A stretch of DNA of 44,719 nucleotides from the NCBI GenBank assembly GCA_947587025.1, contig CANPXW010000009.1:1-44719 (forward strand), given 5' to 3'. This stretch comes from an uncultured Oscillospiraceae bacterium. Lineage in GTDB: Bacteria; Bacillota; Clostridia; Oscillospirales; Oscillospiraceae. The first letter of the stretch is position 1. Every line of letters begins with the position of its first letter. A program made the position numbers and the translations under genes. Below the pieces are notes generated by a model. It did no database searches. It worked only from the letters and a program-made list of their open reading frames with translations, and was not told the DNA's origin. This document shows, piece after piece, positions 1 through 9,826 of the stretch.

Positions 1-497
1 TCCACGCAGCGCTTCCAGGTGACGGTCTTGGGGTCGATGTGCAGGGCGTTGCCCTGATAGATGTGGTTATCCAGCATGGCGGCCAGCAGGTTGTTGGCCG
101 CGCCGATGGCGTGAAAATCGCCGGTGAAGTGCAGATTGATGTCCTCCATGGGCACCACCTGGGCGTAGCCGCCGCCGGCGGCGCCGCCCTTGACGCCGAA
201 CACGGGCCCCAGAGAGGGCTCCCGCAGGGCCAGGATGGCGTTCTTGCCGATGCGGCGCAGGCCGTCGGCCAGACCGATGCTGGTGGTGGTCTTGCCCTCG
301 CCTGCGGGGGTGGGGGTGATGGCGGTGACCAGGATCAGCTTCCCGTCAGGCCGGGGGGACTCGTCCAGCAGGGCGTAGTCCACCTTGGCCTTGTATTTTC
401 CGTAGGGCTCCAGGTATTTTTCGTCCACGCCGGCCTTCTCGGCGATGGCGGTGATGGGCTGCATCTGACAGGCCTGGGCGATCTCGATGTCGGTCAT
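1..497 (-). CDS. fhs: Formate--tetrahydrofolate ligase, N-terminal part (runs off the window)
   Basis: Joins formate to tetrahydrofolate using ATP, giving 10-formyl-THF, the one-carbon donor for PurN and the AICAR transformylase; cytoplasmic. Only about 165 N-terminal residues are inside the window and the C-terminus lies beyond position 1. The frame reads through the family P-loop PAGEGKTTT (about residues 64-72) and the conserved segments [22 protein letters not shown] and [14 protein letters not shown], typical of FTHFS. The ATG at 495-497 is preceded by GGAGGA at 503-508. It lies 30 bp after guaB as the last visible gene of the purine operon. Placing fhs under a ZTP-type riboswitch is logical because ZMP accumulates when 10-formyl-THF is short. 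Truncation is due to the window edge, not a mutation. Confidence 0.95.
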   Translation of the reverse strand, partial: MTDIEIAQACQMQPITAIAEKAGVDEKYLEPYGKYKAKVDYALLDESPRPDGKLILVTAITPTPAGEGKTTTSIGLADGLRRIGKNAILALREPSLGPVFGVKGGAAGGGYAQVVPMEDINLHFTGDFHAIGAANNLLAAMLDNHIYQGNALHIDPKTVTWKRCV

Positions 498-527
498 AGG
501 GGTCCTCCTTTTACAGTCAGGTATGTC

Positions 528-2030
528 TTACTTGATGGAGCTGGTGGTGCGCAGGGTCACGTCGTGATAGCCGCCCTCCACGATGCTGGTGGCGGACACC
601 AGGGTCAGCTTGGCGTCCCGCTGCAGTTCGGGGATGGAGGTGACGCCGCAGTTGCACATGGTGGACTTGACCTTGTAAAGGGTCTTCTGCACGTTTTCAT
701 GCAGGCCGCCGGCGTAGGTGACGTAGCTGTCCACGCCCTCCTCGAAGCTGAGGCCCTCCGCCCCGCCCAGGTCATAGCGCTGCCAGTTCCGGGCCCGGTT
801 GGAACCCTCGCCCCAGTATTCCTTCACGATGGTGCCGTTGATGTTCAGCTTGGGAGTGGGGCTCTCGTCGAAGCGGGCGAAGTACCGGCCCAGCATGACG
901 AAGTCCGCGCCCATGGCCAGCGCCAGGGTGATGTGGTGGTCGTACACGATGCCGCCGTCGGAGCAGATGGGCACATAGATGCCCGTCTCGGCATAATACT
1001 CGTCCCGTGCCTTGGCCACCTCGATCAGCGCCGTGGCCTGGCCCCGGCCGATGCCCTTGGTCTCCCGGGTGATGCAGATGGAGCCGCCGCCGATGCCCAC
1101 CTTGACGAAATCCGCCCCGGCCGCCGCCAAAAAGCGGAAGCCGGCCTCGTCCACCACGTTACCCGCGCCCACCTTCACCGCGTCGCCGTAGCGCTCCCGG
1201 ATCCAGGCGATGGTCCGCTTCTGCCAGACGGAGTGGCCCTCGGAGGAGTCGATGCACAGCACGTCCGCACCGGCGTCGATCAGCGCCGGCACCCGCTGGG
1301 CGTAGTCCCGGGAGTTGATGCCCGCGCCCACCATCAGCCGCTTGCCCGCGTCCAGCATCTCGTCGGGGTTCTCCTTGTGGCTGTCGTAGTCCTTGCGGAA
1401 GACGAAGTACTGCAGACACCCGTCGTCAGACACGATGGGCAGGGCGTTGAGCTTGTGGTCCCAGATGATGTCGTTGGCCTCCTTGAGGCTGGTGCCCTCG
1501 GGGGCGGTGACCAGCTTCTCCCGGGGGGTCATGAAGTCCCGGACCAGCTCCGTGGTCTCCATGCGGCTGACCCGGTAGTCCCGGCTGGTGACGATGCCTA
1601 AGAGCTTGCCGTTGGCGGTGCCGTCCTCGGTCACGGCCACGGTGGAGAAGCCGTTTTTCGCCTTCAGGGCCAGGATGTCCCCCAGGGTGGCGTCGGGAGT
1701 GACGTTGGAGGCGCTGACCACGAAGCCGGACTTATAGTTCTTCACCCGCGCCACCATGGCCGCCTCGTCCTCGATGGACTGAGAGCCATAGATGAAGGAA
1801 AGGCCCCCTTCCCTGGCCAGGGCGATAGCAAGGGTGTCGTTGGACACGGACTGCATGATGGCCGACACCATGGGGATGCTCAGACGGATGGCCGGCTGCT
1901 CCCCCCGGCGATAGCGCACCAGGGGCGTTTTCAGGCTGATCCGGTCCGGCACACAGTTTTCAGAGGTGTAGCCGGGTATCAGCAGGTACTCGCTGAAGGT
2001 GTGAGAGGGCTCGCTGCAATAGTACGCCAT
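528..2030 (-). CDS. guaB: IMP dehydrogenase, Tritrichomonas-like type with CBS pair
   Basis: Oxidises IMP to XMP with NAD+, the committed step to GMP. The 500-residue chain is full length: a TIM barrel interrupted by a CBS pair (about residues 100-215), the catalytic loop [12 protein letters not shown] with Cys319, and the phosphate-binding SDGG at 357-360. The mobile flap reads [15 protein letters not shown] (405-419) instead of the usual bacterial RGMGS form, putting Arg418 and Tyr419 at the catalytic dyad. As I remember the T. foetus enzyme, it uses the same numbering (Cys319, Arg418, Tyr419), so the two seem collinear. It has a good Shine-Dalgarno (AAAGGAG) and starts 12 bp after purL. 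Function is certain; the link to the parasite enzyme is from memory. Confidence 0.97.
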   Translation of the reverse strand: MAYYCSEPSHTFSEYLLIPGYTSENCVPDRISLKTPLVRYRRGEQPAIRLSIPMVSAIMQSVSNDTLAIALAREGGLSFIYGSQSIEDEAAMVARVKNYKSGFVVSASNVTPDATLGDILALKAKNGFSTVAVTEDGTANGKLLGIVTSRDYRVSRMETTELVRDFMTPREKLVTAPEGTSLKEANDIIWDHKLNALPIVSDDGCLQYFVFRKDYDSHKENPDEMLDAGKRLMVGAGINSRDYAQRVPALIDAGADVLCIDSSEGHSVWQKRTIAWIRERYGDAVKVGAGNVVDEAGFRFLAAAGADFVKVGIGGGSICITRETKGIGRGQATALIEVAKARDEYYAETGIYVPICSDGGIVYDHHITLALAMGADFVMLGRYFARFDESPTPKLNINGTIVKEYWGEGSNRARNWQRYDLGGAEGLSFEEGVDSYVTYAGGLHENVQKTLYKVKSTMCNCGVTSIPELQRDAKLTLVSATSIVEGGYHDVTLRTTSSIK

Positions 2031-2042
2031 ATGCTTCTCCTT

Positions 2043-5000
2043 TCAATTCGCGCGGAAGTATTCCACTGCGGAGCGGAACAGACCCATGTCATACGCTCCG
2101 GGAACGTTCTTATAGAGGTCCGGGCCGATGCGCTCGCAGTGGCCCATCTTGCCCAGCACCCGCCCGTCGGGGCTGGTGATGCCCTCGATGGCGTATACGG
2201 AGCCGTTGGGATTGTGGTCCGTGTCCATGGAGGGCACGCCGGCCAGGTCCACGTACTGGGTGGCGATCTGTCCGCCCGCCGCCAGGGCGCGCACCGTCTG
2301 CTCCGAGGCCAGGAACCGGCCCTCGCCGTGGGAGATGGGCACGCAGTACACCTGGCCGGGCTGGGTGGCCGCCAGCCAGGGGCTCTTGTTGGAGCAAATG
2401 CGCGTGCGCACGATGCGGGACTGGTGCCGGCCGATGGTGTTGTAGCTCAAAGTGGGGCAGTCCGCGTCGGTGTCCACGATCTTGCCAAAGGGCACCAGGC
2501 CCAGCTTTATCAGCGCCTGGAAGCCGTTGCAGATGCCCAGCATCAGCCCGTCCCGCTGCTCCAGCAGCCGCTCCACCTGCCGGCGGATGGCGTCGCTGCG
2601 GAAGAAGGCGGCGATGAACTTGGCGCTGCCCTCCGGCTCGTCGCCGCCGGAGAAGCCGCCGGGCAGCACGATCATCTGGGCCCGCTCGATGGCGGCGGCG
2701 GCGCGCTCCACGCTGTCGGCCGCGTCCGCTGCGGTCAGGTTGCGCACCACCAGCACCTCCGCCTCGCCCCCGGCCTCGGTCACGGCACGGGCGGTGTCGT
2801 ACTCGCAGTTGGTGCCGGGGAACACCGGGATGAATGCCCGGGGCCGGGCGTGCTTCACTGTGGGGGCGGCGCGGCCGGACGCGGTATAGGAAAACGCCTC
2901 CACACTGCCGCTCTCGCCGGTGCGGGTGGGGTACACGTCCGCCAGCACGGCCTCGTTGAGGGCCAGCAGCTCGTCGATGGGGGCGCTGTCCGCGCCCAGG
3001 TCGATGACGGGCTGGGCGGCGGTGACGCCGATGCGCCGGGCATAGGGACAGTCGGTATCCGACTCCAGCTCCGCCACAACGGCCCCGTAAAACGGGATAT
3101 GCCACATCTGGCCCGTCAGCTCGCCGTTTGCTTTGAACCCGATCCGGCTGCCGAAGGACATCTTCATCACCGCCTCGGCGGCGCTCTCCTCGATGGCCCA
3201 GGCGGCTTTCACCTTACCCTGCTGGGCCAGAGCGTGGAACGCCTCCCAGGCGGCCTTGGTGTGCTCCGGCTCGTCGCCGCCGAACACATACACCGGATGG
3301 CCCGCCGCCTTGAACTCCGGCGAGAGCACGTCCCCGGCCATGATGGGGGCGATGGCGAAGGAAATGAGGGTGGGCGGCACGTCCCTGTCCATGAAGGAGC
3401 CGGACATGGAGTCCTTGCCGCCGATGGCGGCACAGCCGTAATCCAGCTGGGCCTCCATGGCCCCCAGCAGCGCGGCAAAGGGCTTGCCCCAGCGCTCCGG
3501 GTCCTCCCGCAGCTTCTCGAAAAACTCCTGGAAGGTGAGATAGGCGTCCTTGTAATCCGCGCCGGCGGCCACGATCTTGGTCAGGGACGTGACCACGCTG
3601 TCCATGGCACCGGCGTAAGGGTCCACGGTGAGCCGGTCGGGGTCGCAGCCCCAGGCCATCACGCTGGCCTGGTCCGTATGCTGGCCCGGCAGCACCGGCA
3701 GCAGCGCCGCCATGGCCTGGGCCGGGGTGGTTTGGGTCTTGCCGCCGAAGGGCATGAGCACGCTGCCCGCGCCGATGGTGCCGTCGAACCGCTCCGTGAG
3801 CCCCCGCCGGGAGGCGCACTTGAGGCTCCCGGCCATCTGGCGCAGGCTGGCAAACCGGGGCTGGCCCATGGCGGTCCGGTCCGCTTCCGGGACGGACACC
3901 GCCGCGTGCTTCACCGCGCCGTTGGTGTTGAGAAACGCCCGGGACAGGTCCGCGATGGTCCGGCCCTTCCAGGTCATCACCATCCGGGGGCTCTCCGTCA
4001 CCACCGCCACCCGGTAGGCCTCCAGGTTCTCCGCCTGGGCGGCGGCGATGAAGGCGTCCGCGTCCTGGGGAGCCACCACCACGGCCATGCGCTCCTGGCT
4101 CTCGGAGATGGCAAGCTCCGTGCCGTCCAGGCCCTCGTACTTTTTGCGCACCGCGTCCAGGTCGATGGCCAGGCCGTCCGCCAGCTCGCCGATGGCCACG
4201 CTGACGCCGCCGGCGCCGAAGTCGTTGCAGCGCTTGATGAGCCGGGTCACGTTCCCGTCCCGGAACAGGCGCTGTATCTTCCGCTCCTCGGGGGCGTTGC
4301 CCTTCTGCACCTCGGAGGCCATGGTGACCAGGGACTTCCGGTCATGGCTCTTGGAGGAGCCGGTAGCCCCGCCGATGCCGTCCCGGCCGGTGCGGCCGCC
4401 CAGCAGGATGACCACGTCTCCCGGCGCGGGCTCCTCCCGGCGGACGTTCTCCGCCGGGGCGGCCGCTACCACCACGCCGCACTCCAGGCGCTTGGCCACG
4501 TACCCCTCGTGGTACATCTCGGCCACGTGGCCGGTGGCCAGGCCTATCTGGTTGCCGTAGGAGGAATAGCCCGCTGCGGCGGTCTGGGCCAGCTTGCGCT
4601 GGGGCAGCTTGCCGGGCAGGGTATCGCCCACCGCCGCCCGGGGGTCGCCGCCCCCGGTCACCCGCATGGCCTGGTGCACATAGGCCCGGCCGGACAGGGG
4701 GTCCCGGATGCAGCCGCCGATGCAGGTGGCCGCGCCGCCGAAGGGCTCGATCTCCGTGGGGTGGTTGTGGGTCTCGTTCTTGAACATGAGAAGCCAGTCC
4801 TGGGTCTGGCCGTCCACCTGGGCGGGCACATGGATGGAGCAGGCGTTTATCTCCTCGCTCTCGTCCAGCTCGGGCAGCTGCCCCCGCTTTTTCAGCACCT
4901 TGGTGCCCAGGGTGGCGATGTCCATCAGGGTCTGAGGCCGCGCGGCGGCCTTCGACCGGCCGTAGACCTCCTCCCTGGCCGCCAGATACCGCTCATAGGC

Positions 5001-5741
5001 GGCCTTTACGGCCGGGTCGGCCACGTCCACCGCGTCCAGATGGGCGGAGAAGGTGGTGTGGCGGCAGTGGTCGGACCAGTAGGTGTCCACCACCCGCACC
5101 TCGGTGAGGGTGGGATCACGATGTTCCTCATTTTTGAAGTAATCCTGCAGGAACTTCAGATCGTCCAAGTCCATGGCCAGGCCCAGAGAATCCAGCAGGG
5201 CCGTCAGCGCCGGCTCGTCCATGGCGGTGAAGCCCTCCACCGTCCCCACGTGGTCGGGCACGGCGTAGGTCCGCTCCAGCGTTGCCGGCTTGTCCATGGA
5301 GGCACGGCGGCTCTCCACCGGGTTTATCACGTAGCCGCTGATCTTCTCCACGTCCTCCGGTGCAAGCGCGCCCTTGAGCAGATACACCTTGGCATAGGAC
5401 ACCAGCGGCCGCTCCGCCCCGGCCATCAGCTGGATGCACTGGGCGGCGGAATCGGCCCGCTGGTCGAACTGCCCCGGCAGGGCCTCCACCGCCAGGGCGG
5501 TCCACTGCCCCGCCGGCATGGGGAAGGTCTCGTCGTACACCAGGTCCACCTGGGGCTCGGAAAAGACCACGGACCGGGCCCGGTCGAACACCGCCCGGTC
5601 GATGCGGTCGGCGTCGTACCGGTTGAGGATACGCACATCCTCCAGGGCCTTCACCCCCAGAAAGTCCCGCAGATCCGCCAGCAGGCCGGCGCTCTCCGGG
5701 GACACGCCCGGCTTTTTCTCTACATATATCCGATAGACCAT
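2043..5741 (-). CDS. purL: Phosphoribosylformylglycinamidine synthase, single-chain large type
   Basis: Converts FGAR, glutamine and ATP to FGAM. At 1232 residues it is the fused form, close to the roughly 1300 residues of the proteobacterial enzyme, so no separate PurS or PurQ is needed. Visible landmarks are the linker motif DTYWSDHCRHTTF near residue 267, the glycine-rich AIRS-type domains (for example NDFGAGGVSVAIGELADG) and a C-terminal class I glutaminase domain with FPGTNCEYD, the nucleophile elbow GICNGFQ and SHGEGRF with the catalytic His and Glu. It starts 8 bp after purD and ends 12 bp before guaB. The reverse strand also stays open over the whole gene, which is a composition effect. 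Confidence 0.97.
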   Translation of the reverse strand: MVYRIYVEKKPGVSPESAGLLADLRDFLGVKALEDVRILNRYDADRIDRAVFDRARSVVFSEPQVDLVYDETFPMPAGQWTALAVEALPGQFDQRADSAAQCIQLMAGAERPLVSYAKVYLLKGALAPEDVEKISGYVINPVESRRASMDKPATLERTYAVPDHVGTVEGFTAMDEPALTALLDSLGLAMDLDDLKFLQDYFKNEEHRDPTLTEVRVVDTYWSDHCRHTTFSAHLDAVDVADPAVKAAYERYLAAREEVYGRSKAAARPQTLMDIATLGTKVLKKRGQLPELDESEEINACSIHVPAQVDGQTQDWLLMFKNETHNHPTEIEPFGGAATCIGGCIRDPLSGRAYVHQAMRVTGGGDPRAAVGDTLPGKLPQRKLAQTAAAGYSSYGNQIGLATGHVAEMYHEGYVAKRLECGVVVAAAPAENVRREEPAPGDVVILLGGRTGRDGIGGATGSSKSHDRKSLVTMASEVQKGNAPEERKIQRLFRDGNVTRLIKRCNDFGAGGVSVAIGELADGLAIDLDAVRKKYEGLDGTELAISESQERMAVVVAPQDADAFIAAAQAENLEAYRVAVVTESPRMVMTWKGRTIADLSRAFLNTNGAVKHAAVSVPEADRTAMGQPRFASLRQMAGSLKCASRRGLTERFDGTIGAGSVLMPFGGKTQTTPAQAMAALLPVLPGQHTDQASVMAWGCDPDRLTVDPYAGAMDSVVTSLTKIVAAGADYKDAYLTFQEFFEKLREDPERWGKPFAALLGAMEAQLDYGCAAIGGKDSMSGSFMDRDVPPTLISFAIAPIMAGDVLSPEFKAAGHPVYVFGGDEPEHTKAAWEAFHALAQQGKVKAAWAIEESAAEAVMKMSFGSRIGFKANGELTGQMWHIPFYGAVVAELESDTDCPYARRIGVTAAQPVIDLGADSAPIDELLALNEAVLADVYPTRTGESGSVEAFSYTASGRAAPTVKHARPRAFIPVFPGTNCEYDTARAVTEAGGEAEVLVVRNLTAADAADSVERAAAAIERAQMIVLPGGFSGGDEPEGSAKFIAAFFRSDAIRRQVERLLEQRDGLMLGICNGFQALIKLGLVPFGKIVDTDADCPTLSYNTIGRHQSRIVRTRICSNKSPWLAATQPGQVYCVPISHGEGRFLASEQTVRALAAGGQIATQYVDLAGVPSMDTDHNPNGSVYAIEGITSPDGRVLGKMGHCERIGPDLYKNVPGAYDMGLFRSAVEYFRAN

Positions 5742-5749
5742 ACGCTCTC

Positions 5750-7018
5750 TCAGTCCTCCAGCGCTCTCAGTGCCCGCCGGCCGATGTCCCGGCGGTGATA
5801 GGCGTTGGCAAAATGTACTCTCTCCACGTCGGCATAGGCCGCGTCGATGGCCGCAGGCAGGGTGTCCGCCACTGCGGTCACGCCCAGCACCCGGCCGCCG
5901 TTGGTCAGCAGCTTCCCGCCTTCCAGCTTCGCCCCGGCCACGTACACCTGGGCGGAGATGCCCTCGTCATAGGTGATCTCATAGCCCTTCTCGTAGTGCT
6001 CCGGGTAGCCGGAGCTCGCCAGGATGACGCAGCAGGCGCTTTTCTCCGAAAACCGCACCTCGGTCTCCGCCAGGGTGCCGTTCCGGCAGGCCATCATGGC
6101 CGTGAGCAGGTCCGACTCCATCAGCGGCAGCACCACCTGGGTCTCCGGGTCGCCGAAGCGGCAGTTGTACTCGATGACCTTTGGCCCGTCGGGGGTGAGC
6201 ATCAGCCCGAAGTAGAGGCAGCCCTTGAACGGCCGGCCCTCGGCGGCCATGGCGTCAATGGTGGGCTGGAAGATGGTCCGCATGCACACCTCGGCGATGT
6301 CCTTGGTGTAATAGGGGTTGGGGGCCACGGTGCCCATGCCGCCGGTGTTGAGGCCCTCATCGTTGTCATGGGCCCGCTTGTGGTCCATGGATGACACCAT
6401 GGGCTTGACCGTTTTCCCGTCGGTAAAGGCCAGCACGGACACCTCCGGGCCGGTGAGGAATTCCTCCACCACGATCTGGTCGCCGCTGGCGCCGAACTTC
6501 CGCTCCTCCATGATGGAGCGGACGGCCTGCACCGCCTCCTCCCTGGTCTGGGCGATGAGCACGCCCTTTCCAAGGGCCAGGCCGTCGGCCTTCACCACCG
6601 TGGGCAGCGGGGCGGTCCAGACATATTCCAGCGCTGCGGCCGCGTCGTTGAACACCTCGTAGGACGCGGTGGGGATGCCGTACTTCTTCATCAGGTCCTT
6701 GGAGAACACCTTGCTGCCCTCGATGACGGCGGCGTTCTTCGCCGGGCCGAAGCAGGGCACCCCCGCAGCCTCCAGCGCGTCCACCATCCCCAGCACCAGG
6801 GGGTCGTCCGGGGTGACCACCGCAAAGTCTATGGCATTTTCCTTTGCAAAGCGCACGGCGCCCTCGATGTCCTTGGCGCCCACGTCCACGCACACCGCGT
6901 CCGCGGCGATACCCCCGTTGCCGGGCAGGGCGTAGATCGTCTCCACGGCGGGGTTTTCTTTCAGCTTGCGTATCACGGCGTGTTCCCGGCCGCCGCTGCC
7001 GATGACCATCAGTTTCAT
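5750..7018 (-). CDS. purD: Phosphoribosylamine--glycine ligase
   Basis: Makes GAR from phosphoribosylamine, glycine and ATP, the second step of purine synthesis. The product of about 422 residues begins with the family N-terminus MKLMVIGSGGREHAV and carries the ATP-grasp segment VVKADGLALGKGV, then EYNCRFGDPETQ near the metal-binding site. The reading frame continues upstream of this ATG, but only 7018 fits: GAGAGGGAG sits just before it, and the upstream part encodes no family sequence. It lies 25 bp after the MutS-like gene and 8 bp before purL. Confidence 0.96.
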   Translation of the reverse strand: MKLMVIGSGGREHAVIRKLKENPAVETIYALPGNGGIAADAVCVDVGAKDIEGAVRFAKENAIDFAVVTPDDPLVLGMVDALEAAGVPCFGPAKNAAVIEGSKVFSKDLMKKYGIPTASYEVFNDAAAALEYVWTAPLPTVVKADGLALGKGVLIAQTREEAVQAVRSIMEERKFGASGDQIVVEEFLTGPEVSVLAFTDGKTVKPMVSSMDHKRAHDNDEGLNTGGMGTVAPNPYYTKDIAEVCMRTIFQPTIDAMAAEGRPFKGCLYFGLMLTPDGPKVIEYNCRFGDPETQVVLPLMESDLLTAMMACRNGTLAETEVRFSEKSACCVILASSGYPEHYEKGYEITYDEGISAQVYVAGAKLEGGKLLTNGGRVLGVTAVADTLPAAIDAAYADVERVHFANAYHRRDIGRRALRALED

Positions 7019-7043
7019 AATCTCCCTCTCTTGCATCCAAATC

Positions 7044-8627
7044 TTATTCCCACTCGCCTGTTTCCAAATATCTCTTCGCCCGCCGCTCCGCCTTGGCCAC
7101 GAGCGCGGCGTCAAAGCCCATCATCCCCAGAAGCCGGATGGCGTTCCGGGACCGGGCCGGTCCCTCCCGGAGCCGGTAATCGAAATCCATCGAACCCTCG
7201 CCCACCGTCTCCGCAAAGTGGCACAGCCGGCACTTTCCCGCCAGCAGGGCGCACAGCTCCAGATCGTGGGTGGCCGCCAGACACAAGACCCCCGCGTCAA
7301 AGAGCGTCTCCAAAATGGCGCTGGACGCCGCGATGCGCTCTGCGGTGTTGGTGCCACGCAGGACTTCGTCCACCACGCACAGGATGGGGCTTTCCCACTC
7401 CGCCGCCGTCAAAATGCGGCGGATGGACTTGATCTCCGTGACGTAATAGCTCTCCCCTGCCAGCAGGTCGTCCTCCAGGGCCATGGACGAATAAAGGGTA
7501 AACGCGCCGCCCTGGTAGCTCTCCGCCGCTGCCGTGCACAGGCTCTGGGCCAGCAGGACGCTCAAAAGCGCCGTGCGCAGATAGGTGCTCTTGCCGGAGG
7601 CGTTGGAGCCGGTGAGCAGTATGGGCCCGCCCAGGTCCAGATCGTTGGGCACAGCGGCGTCCAGCAGCGGGTGGACCATGCCCCGGATATGCAGCTGGGC
7701 CGAGCCGTCAAAGGCGATGTCCGGCACGGCGTACACGTCCATGCCCGCCCGCCAGGAGGCAGCCGCGATGGCCGTATCCAGCCGTCCCAGGCCCTCGATG
7801 ACGGCCATCAGGTCCTTTTGATGGAGCCACAGCTTGTTTTTCAGGTACTCATAGGTGATCAGGTCCAGCAAAAACAGCGAGGCCAGCAGGTCCCCCGCGT
7901 TGCCGGTGTCCATGCCGGACACGCCGCCGGTGCGCAGTACGAACCGCAGCTTTTTCAACGCCCCGTAGGCGTCCGTCAGCTCCCGGTCCAGATCCGGTAT
8001 GCCCAGCTTTTGGACCCGCCGCAGGGCGAAAACCTCCGCCACCGAGTAGTTGAGGGTATCGAATTCCCGGCGCACCCGCCGCAGCGCGAACTCCCGGAGC
8101 ATCATATTGAAGGACATGAGCAAAAGCGCCGCCATGATCGGCACGACGCCCAGCGCCCCCAGCACAAGGCTGACCGCGAACGCCGCCGACAGGGCCGTAT
8201 AGAGGATGAACCGGCCCCGGCCTCTGGCCTCCGGCGCGAACGCTGTGCAAAGGTCCGACCGCCGGGTCCGGCCCAGCTTGTCCAAAACGACCTGTACCTC
8301 CAGGCGCTTTTCCGGCTGGGCCTCCATGAACGCGATGAGCCTGGCCCGGCTGCCGTATTCCTCCCCGGTCAGGGCCGGGTGGCGCAGGGTGTCGTAGAGC
8401 ACCTGCTCCCCCGGCGTGGACAGGCCCGGGTCGATGCGCCGGAACACCCGGTCCATATCCAGGTCATGCCAGGTGACGTCGTCCACGCTGTAGCCGTCCT
8501 CCCGCTCCCGGCGGTAGTCCGACCAGGCCCGGATGCGCTCCATGTCCCCGTCGGCAAAGTACACGTCCGGCTTCTTCCCGAAGGCCGCCTCCAGCCTGCG
8601 GCGTCTTTTCCTGTCAGCGCCGAACAT
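7044..8627 (-). CDS. Membrane-anchored MutS-family ATPase of unknown role
   Basis: A 527-residue protein with a MutS domain V ATPase at its C-terminus: Walker A GSNASGKST (about 340-348), Walker B CVVDEVLRGTN with Asp420-Glu421, and the ATHDLEL switch near 453. It has no mismatch-recognition domain. Two hydrophobic stretches (about 140-177) look like a membrane hairpin, followed by a helical lever-like region. The family is known in Firmicutes and Bacteroidetes as MutS-related membrane proteins without an assigned function. It starts 8 bp after the AICAR transformylase gene, with a GGGG ribosome site, and is followed by purD, so it is co-transcribed with purine genes. A role in mismatch repair is not supported; the role in this operon is unknown. 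Confidence 0.85.
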   Translation of the reverse strand: MFGADRKRRRRLEAAFGKKPDVYFADGDMERIRAWSDYRREREDGYSVDDVTWHDLDMDRVFRRIDPGLSTPGEQVLYDTLRHPALTGEEYGSRARLIAFMEAQPEKRLEVQVVLDKLGRTRRSDLCTAFAPEARGRGRFILYTALSAAFAVSLVLGALGVVPIMAALLLMSFNMMLREFALRRVRREFDTLNYSVAEVFALRRVQKLGIPDLDRELTDAYGALKKLRFVLRTGGVSGMDTGNAGDLLASLFLLDLITYEYLKNKLWLHQKDLMAVIEGLGRLDTAIAAASWRAGMDVYAVPDIAFDGSAQLHIRGMVHPLLDAAVPNDLDLGGPILLTGSNASGKSTYLRTALLSVLLAQSLCTAAAESYQGGAFTLYSSMALEDDLLAGESYYVTEIKSIRRILTAAEWESPILCVVDEVLRGTNTAERIAASSAILETLFDAGVLCLAATHDLELCALLAGKCRLCHFAETVGEGSMDFDYRLREGPARSRNAIRLLGMMGFDAALVAKAERRAKRYLETGEWE

Positions 8628-8635
8628 GTCCCCTG

Positions 8636-9814
8636 TCAGTGGTGGAACAGCCGCATGCCCGTGAAGGCCATGACGATGCCGTATTTATCCGCCGTCTCGA
8701 TCACGTTGTCGTCCCGGATGCTGCCGCCGGGCTCGGCGATATAGGCCACGCCGGACTTTCTCGCCCGCTCCACGTTGTCACCGAAGGGGAAGAAGGCGTC
8801 GCTGCCCACGGTCACGCCGGACTGGCCAGCGATCCAGGCCTTCTTCTCCGCCGCCGTCAGCGGCTCGGGCCGCTGGGTGAACACGTTCTGCCAGGCCCCG
8901 TCGGCCAGCACGTCCTCGTACTCGTCGGAGATATACACGTCGATGGCGTTGTCCCTGTCGGGCCGGCGGATGCCGGGCTTGAAGGGAAGGCTCAGCACCT
9001 TCTCATGCTGCCGCAGATACCAGTTGTCCGCCTTATTGCCCGCCAGGCGGGTGCAGTGGATGCGGCTCTGCTGGCCCGCGCCCACGCCGATGGCCTGACC
9101 GTCCTTGACATAGCAGACGGAGTTGGACTGGGTGTACTTGAGGGTGATGAGGGCCACGGTCATGTCGATGACCGCCTCCGGGGGCAGGGTCTTGTTCTTC
9201 GTCACGATGTTGGCGAAGGCCTCCGCCGTGACCTTATAATCGTTTCTGCCCTGCTGGAAGGTGATGCCGTACACGTCCTTGCGCTCCACCGGGGCGGGGA
9301 CGTAGGCGGGGTCGATCTCGACCACGTTATAATTGCCCTTTTTCTTGGTCTTGAGGATGGCCAAGGCCTCGTCGGTATAGCCGGGGGCGATGACGCCGTC
9401 GGACACCTCGTCCTTGAGATACCGGGCCGTAGCCCCGTCGCAGACCTCGGAAAGCGCCGCCCAGTCGCCGTAGGAGCACAGCCGGTCCGCGCCCCGGGCC
9501 CGGATGTAGGCGCAGGCGATGGGGGAAAGCTCTGCGTCCGGGTCCACGAAATAAATCTTCTTATCCACGTCGGAGAGGGGCTTGCCTACGGCGGCTCCCG
9601 CCGGAGAGACGTGCTTGAAGCTGGCGGCGGCTGGCAGGCCGGTGGCCTCAGAAAGCTCCTTCACCAGCTGCCAGGAGTTGAAGGCGTCCATGAAGTTGAT
9701 ATAGCCCGGCTTGCCGTTGAGCACCCGGATGGGCAGATCGCTGCCGTCGGCCATGAAGATGCAGGAGGGCTTCTGGTTGGGGTTGCAGCCGTATTTCAGT
9801 TCCAGTTCGTTCAT
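8636..9814 (-). CDS. purH: Stand-alone AICAR transformylase (PurH C-terminal domain only)
   Basis: Transfers the formyl group of 10-formyl-THF to AICAR (ZMP), giving FAICAR. The 392 residues match only the transformylase half of PurH: NPNQKPS near the start, the catalytic Lys67-His68 in SFKHVSPAGAA, the KYTQSNSVCYVKDGQ block, and the C-terminal SDAFFPFGDNVERA and AEPGGSIRD segments. The MGS-like IMP cyclohydrolase domain of normal PurH is absent, and that activity is supplied by the preceding purO-type gene 12 bp upstream. It consumes ZMP, the presumed ligand of the operon's leader riboswitch. Confidence 0.95.
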   Translation of the reverse strand: MNELELKYGCNPNQKPSCIFMADGSDLPIRVLNGKPGYINFMDAFNSWQLVKELSEATGLPAAASFKHVSPAGAAVGKPLSDVDKKIYFVDPDAELSPIACAYIRARGADRLCSYGDWAALSEVCDGATARYLKDEVSDGVIAPGYTDEALAILKTKKKGNYNVVEIDPAYVPAPVERKDVYGITFQQGRNDYKVTAEAFANIVTKNKTLPPEAVIDMTVALITLKYTQSNSVCYVKDGQAIGVGAGQQSRIHCTRLAGNKADNWYLRQHEKVLSLPFKPGIRRPDRDNAIDVYISDEYEDVLADGAWQNVFTQRPEPLTAAEKKAWIAGQSGVTVGSDAFFPFGDNVERARKSGVAYIAEPGGSIRDDNVIETADKYGIVMAFTGMRLFHH

Positions 9815-9826
9815 ATCCTCTTCCTC

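Noticed and set aside
2001-5798. Open frame of about 1265 codons on the plus strand opposite purL
   Set aside because: It mirrors purL, has low-complexity Gly/His/Arg/Leu-rich translation with no family motif, and arises from GC-rich third codon positions. Similar plus-strand frames opposite guaB, the C69 peptidase and the BceB-like permease were dropped for the same reason.
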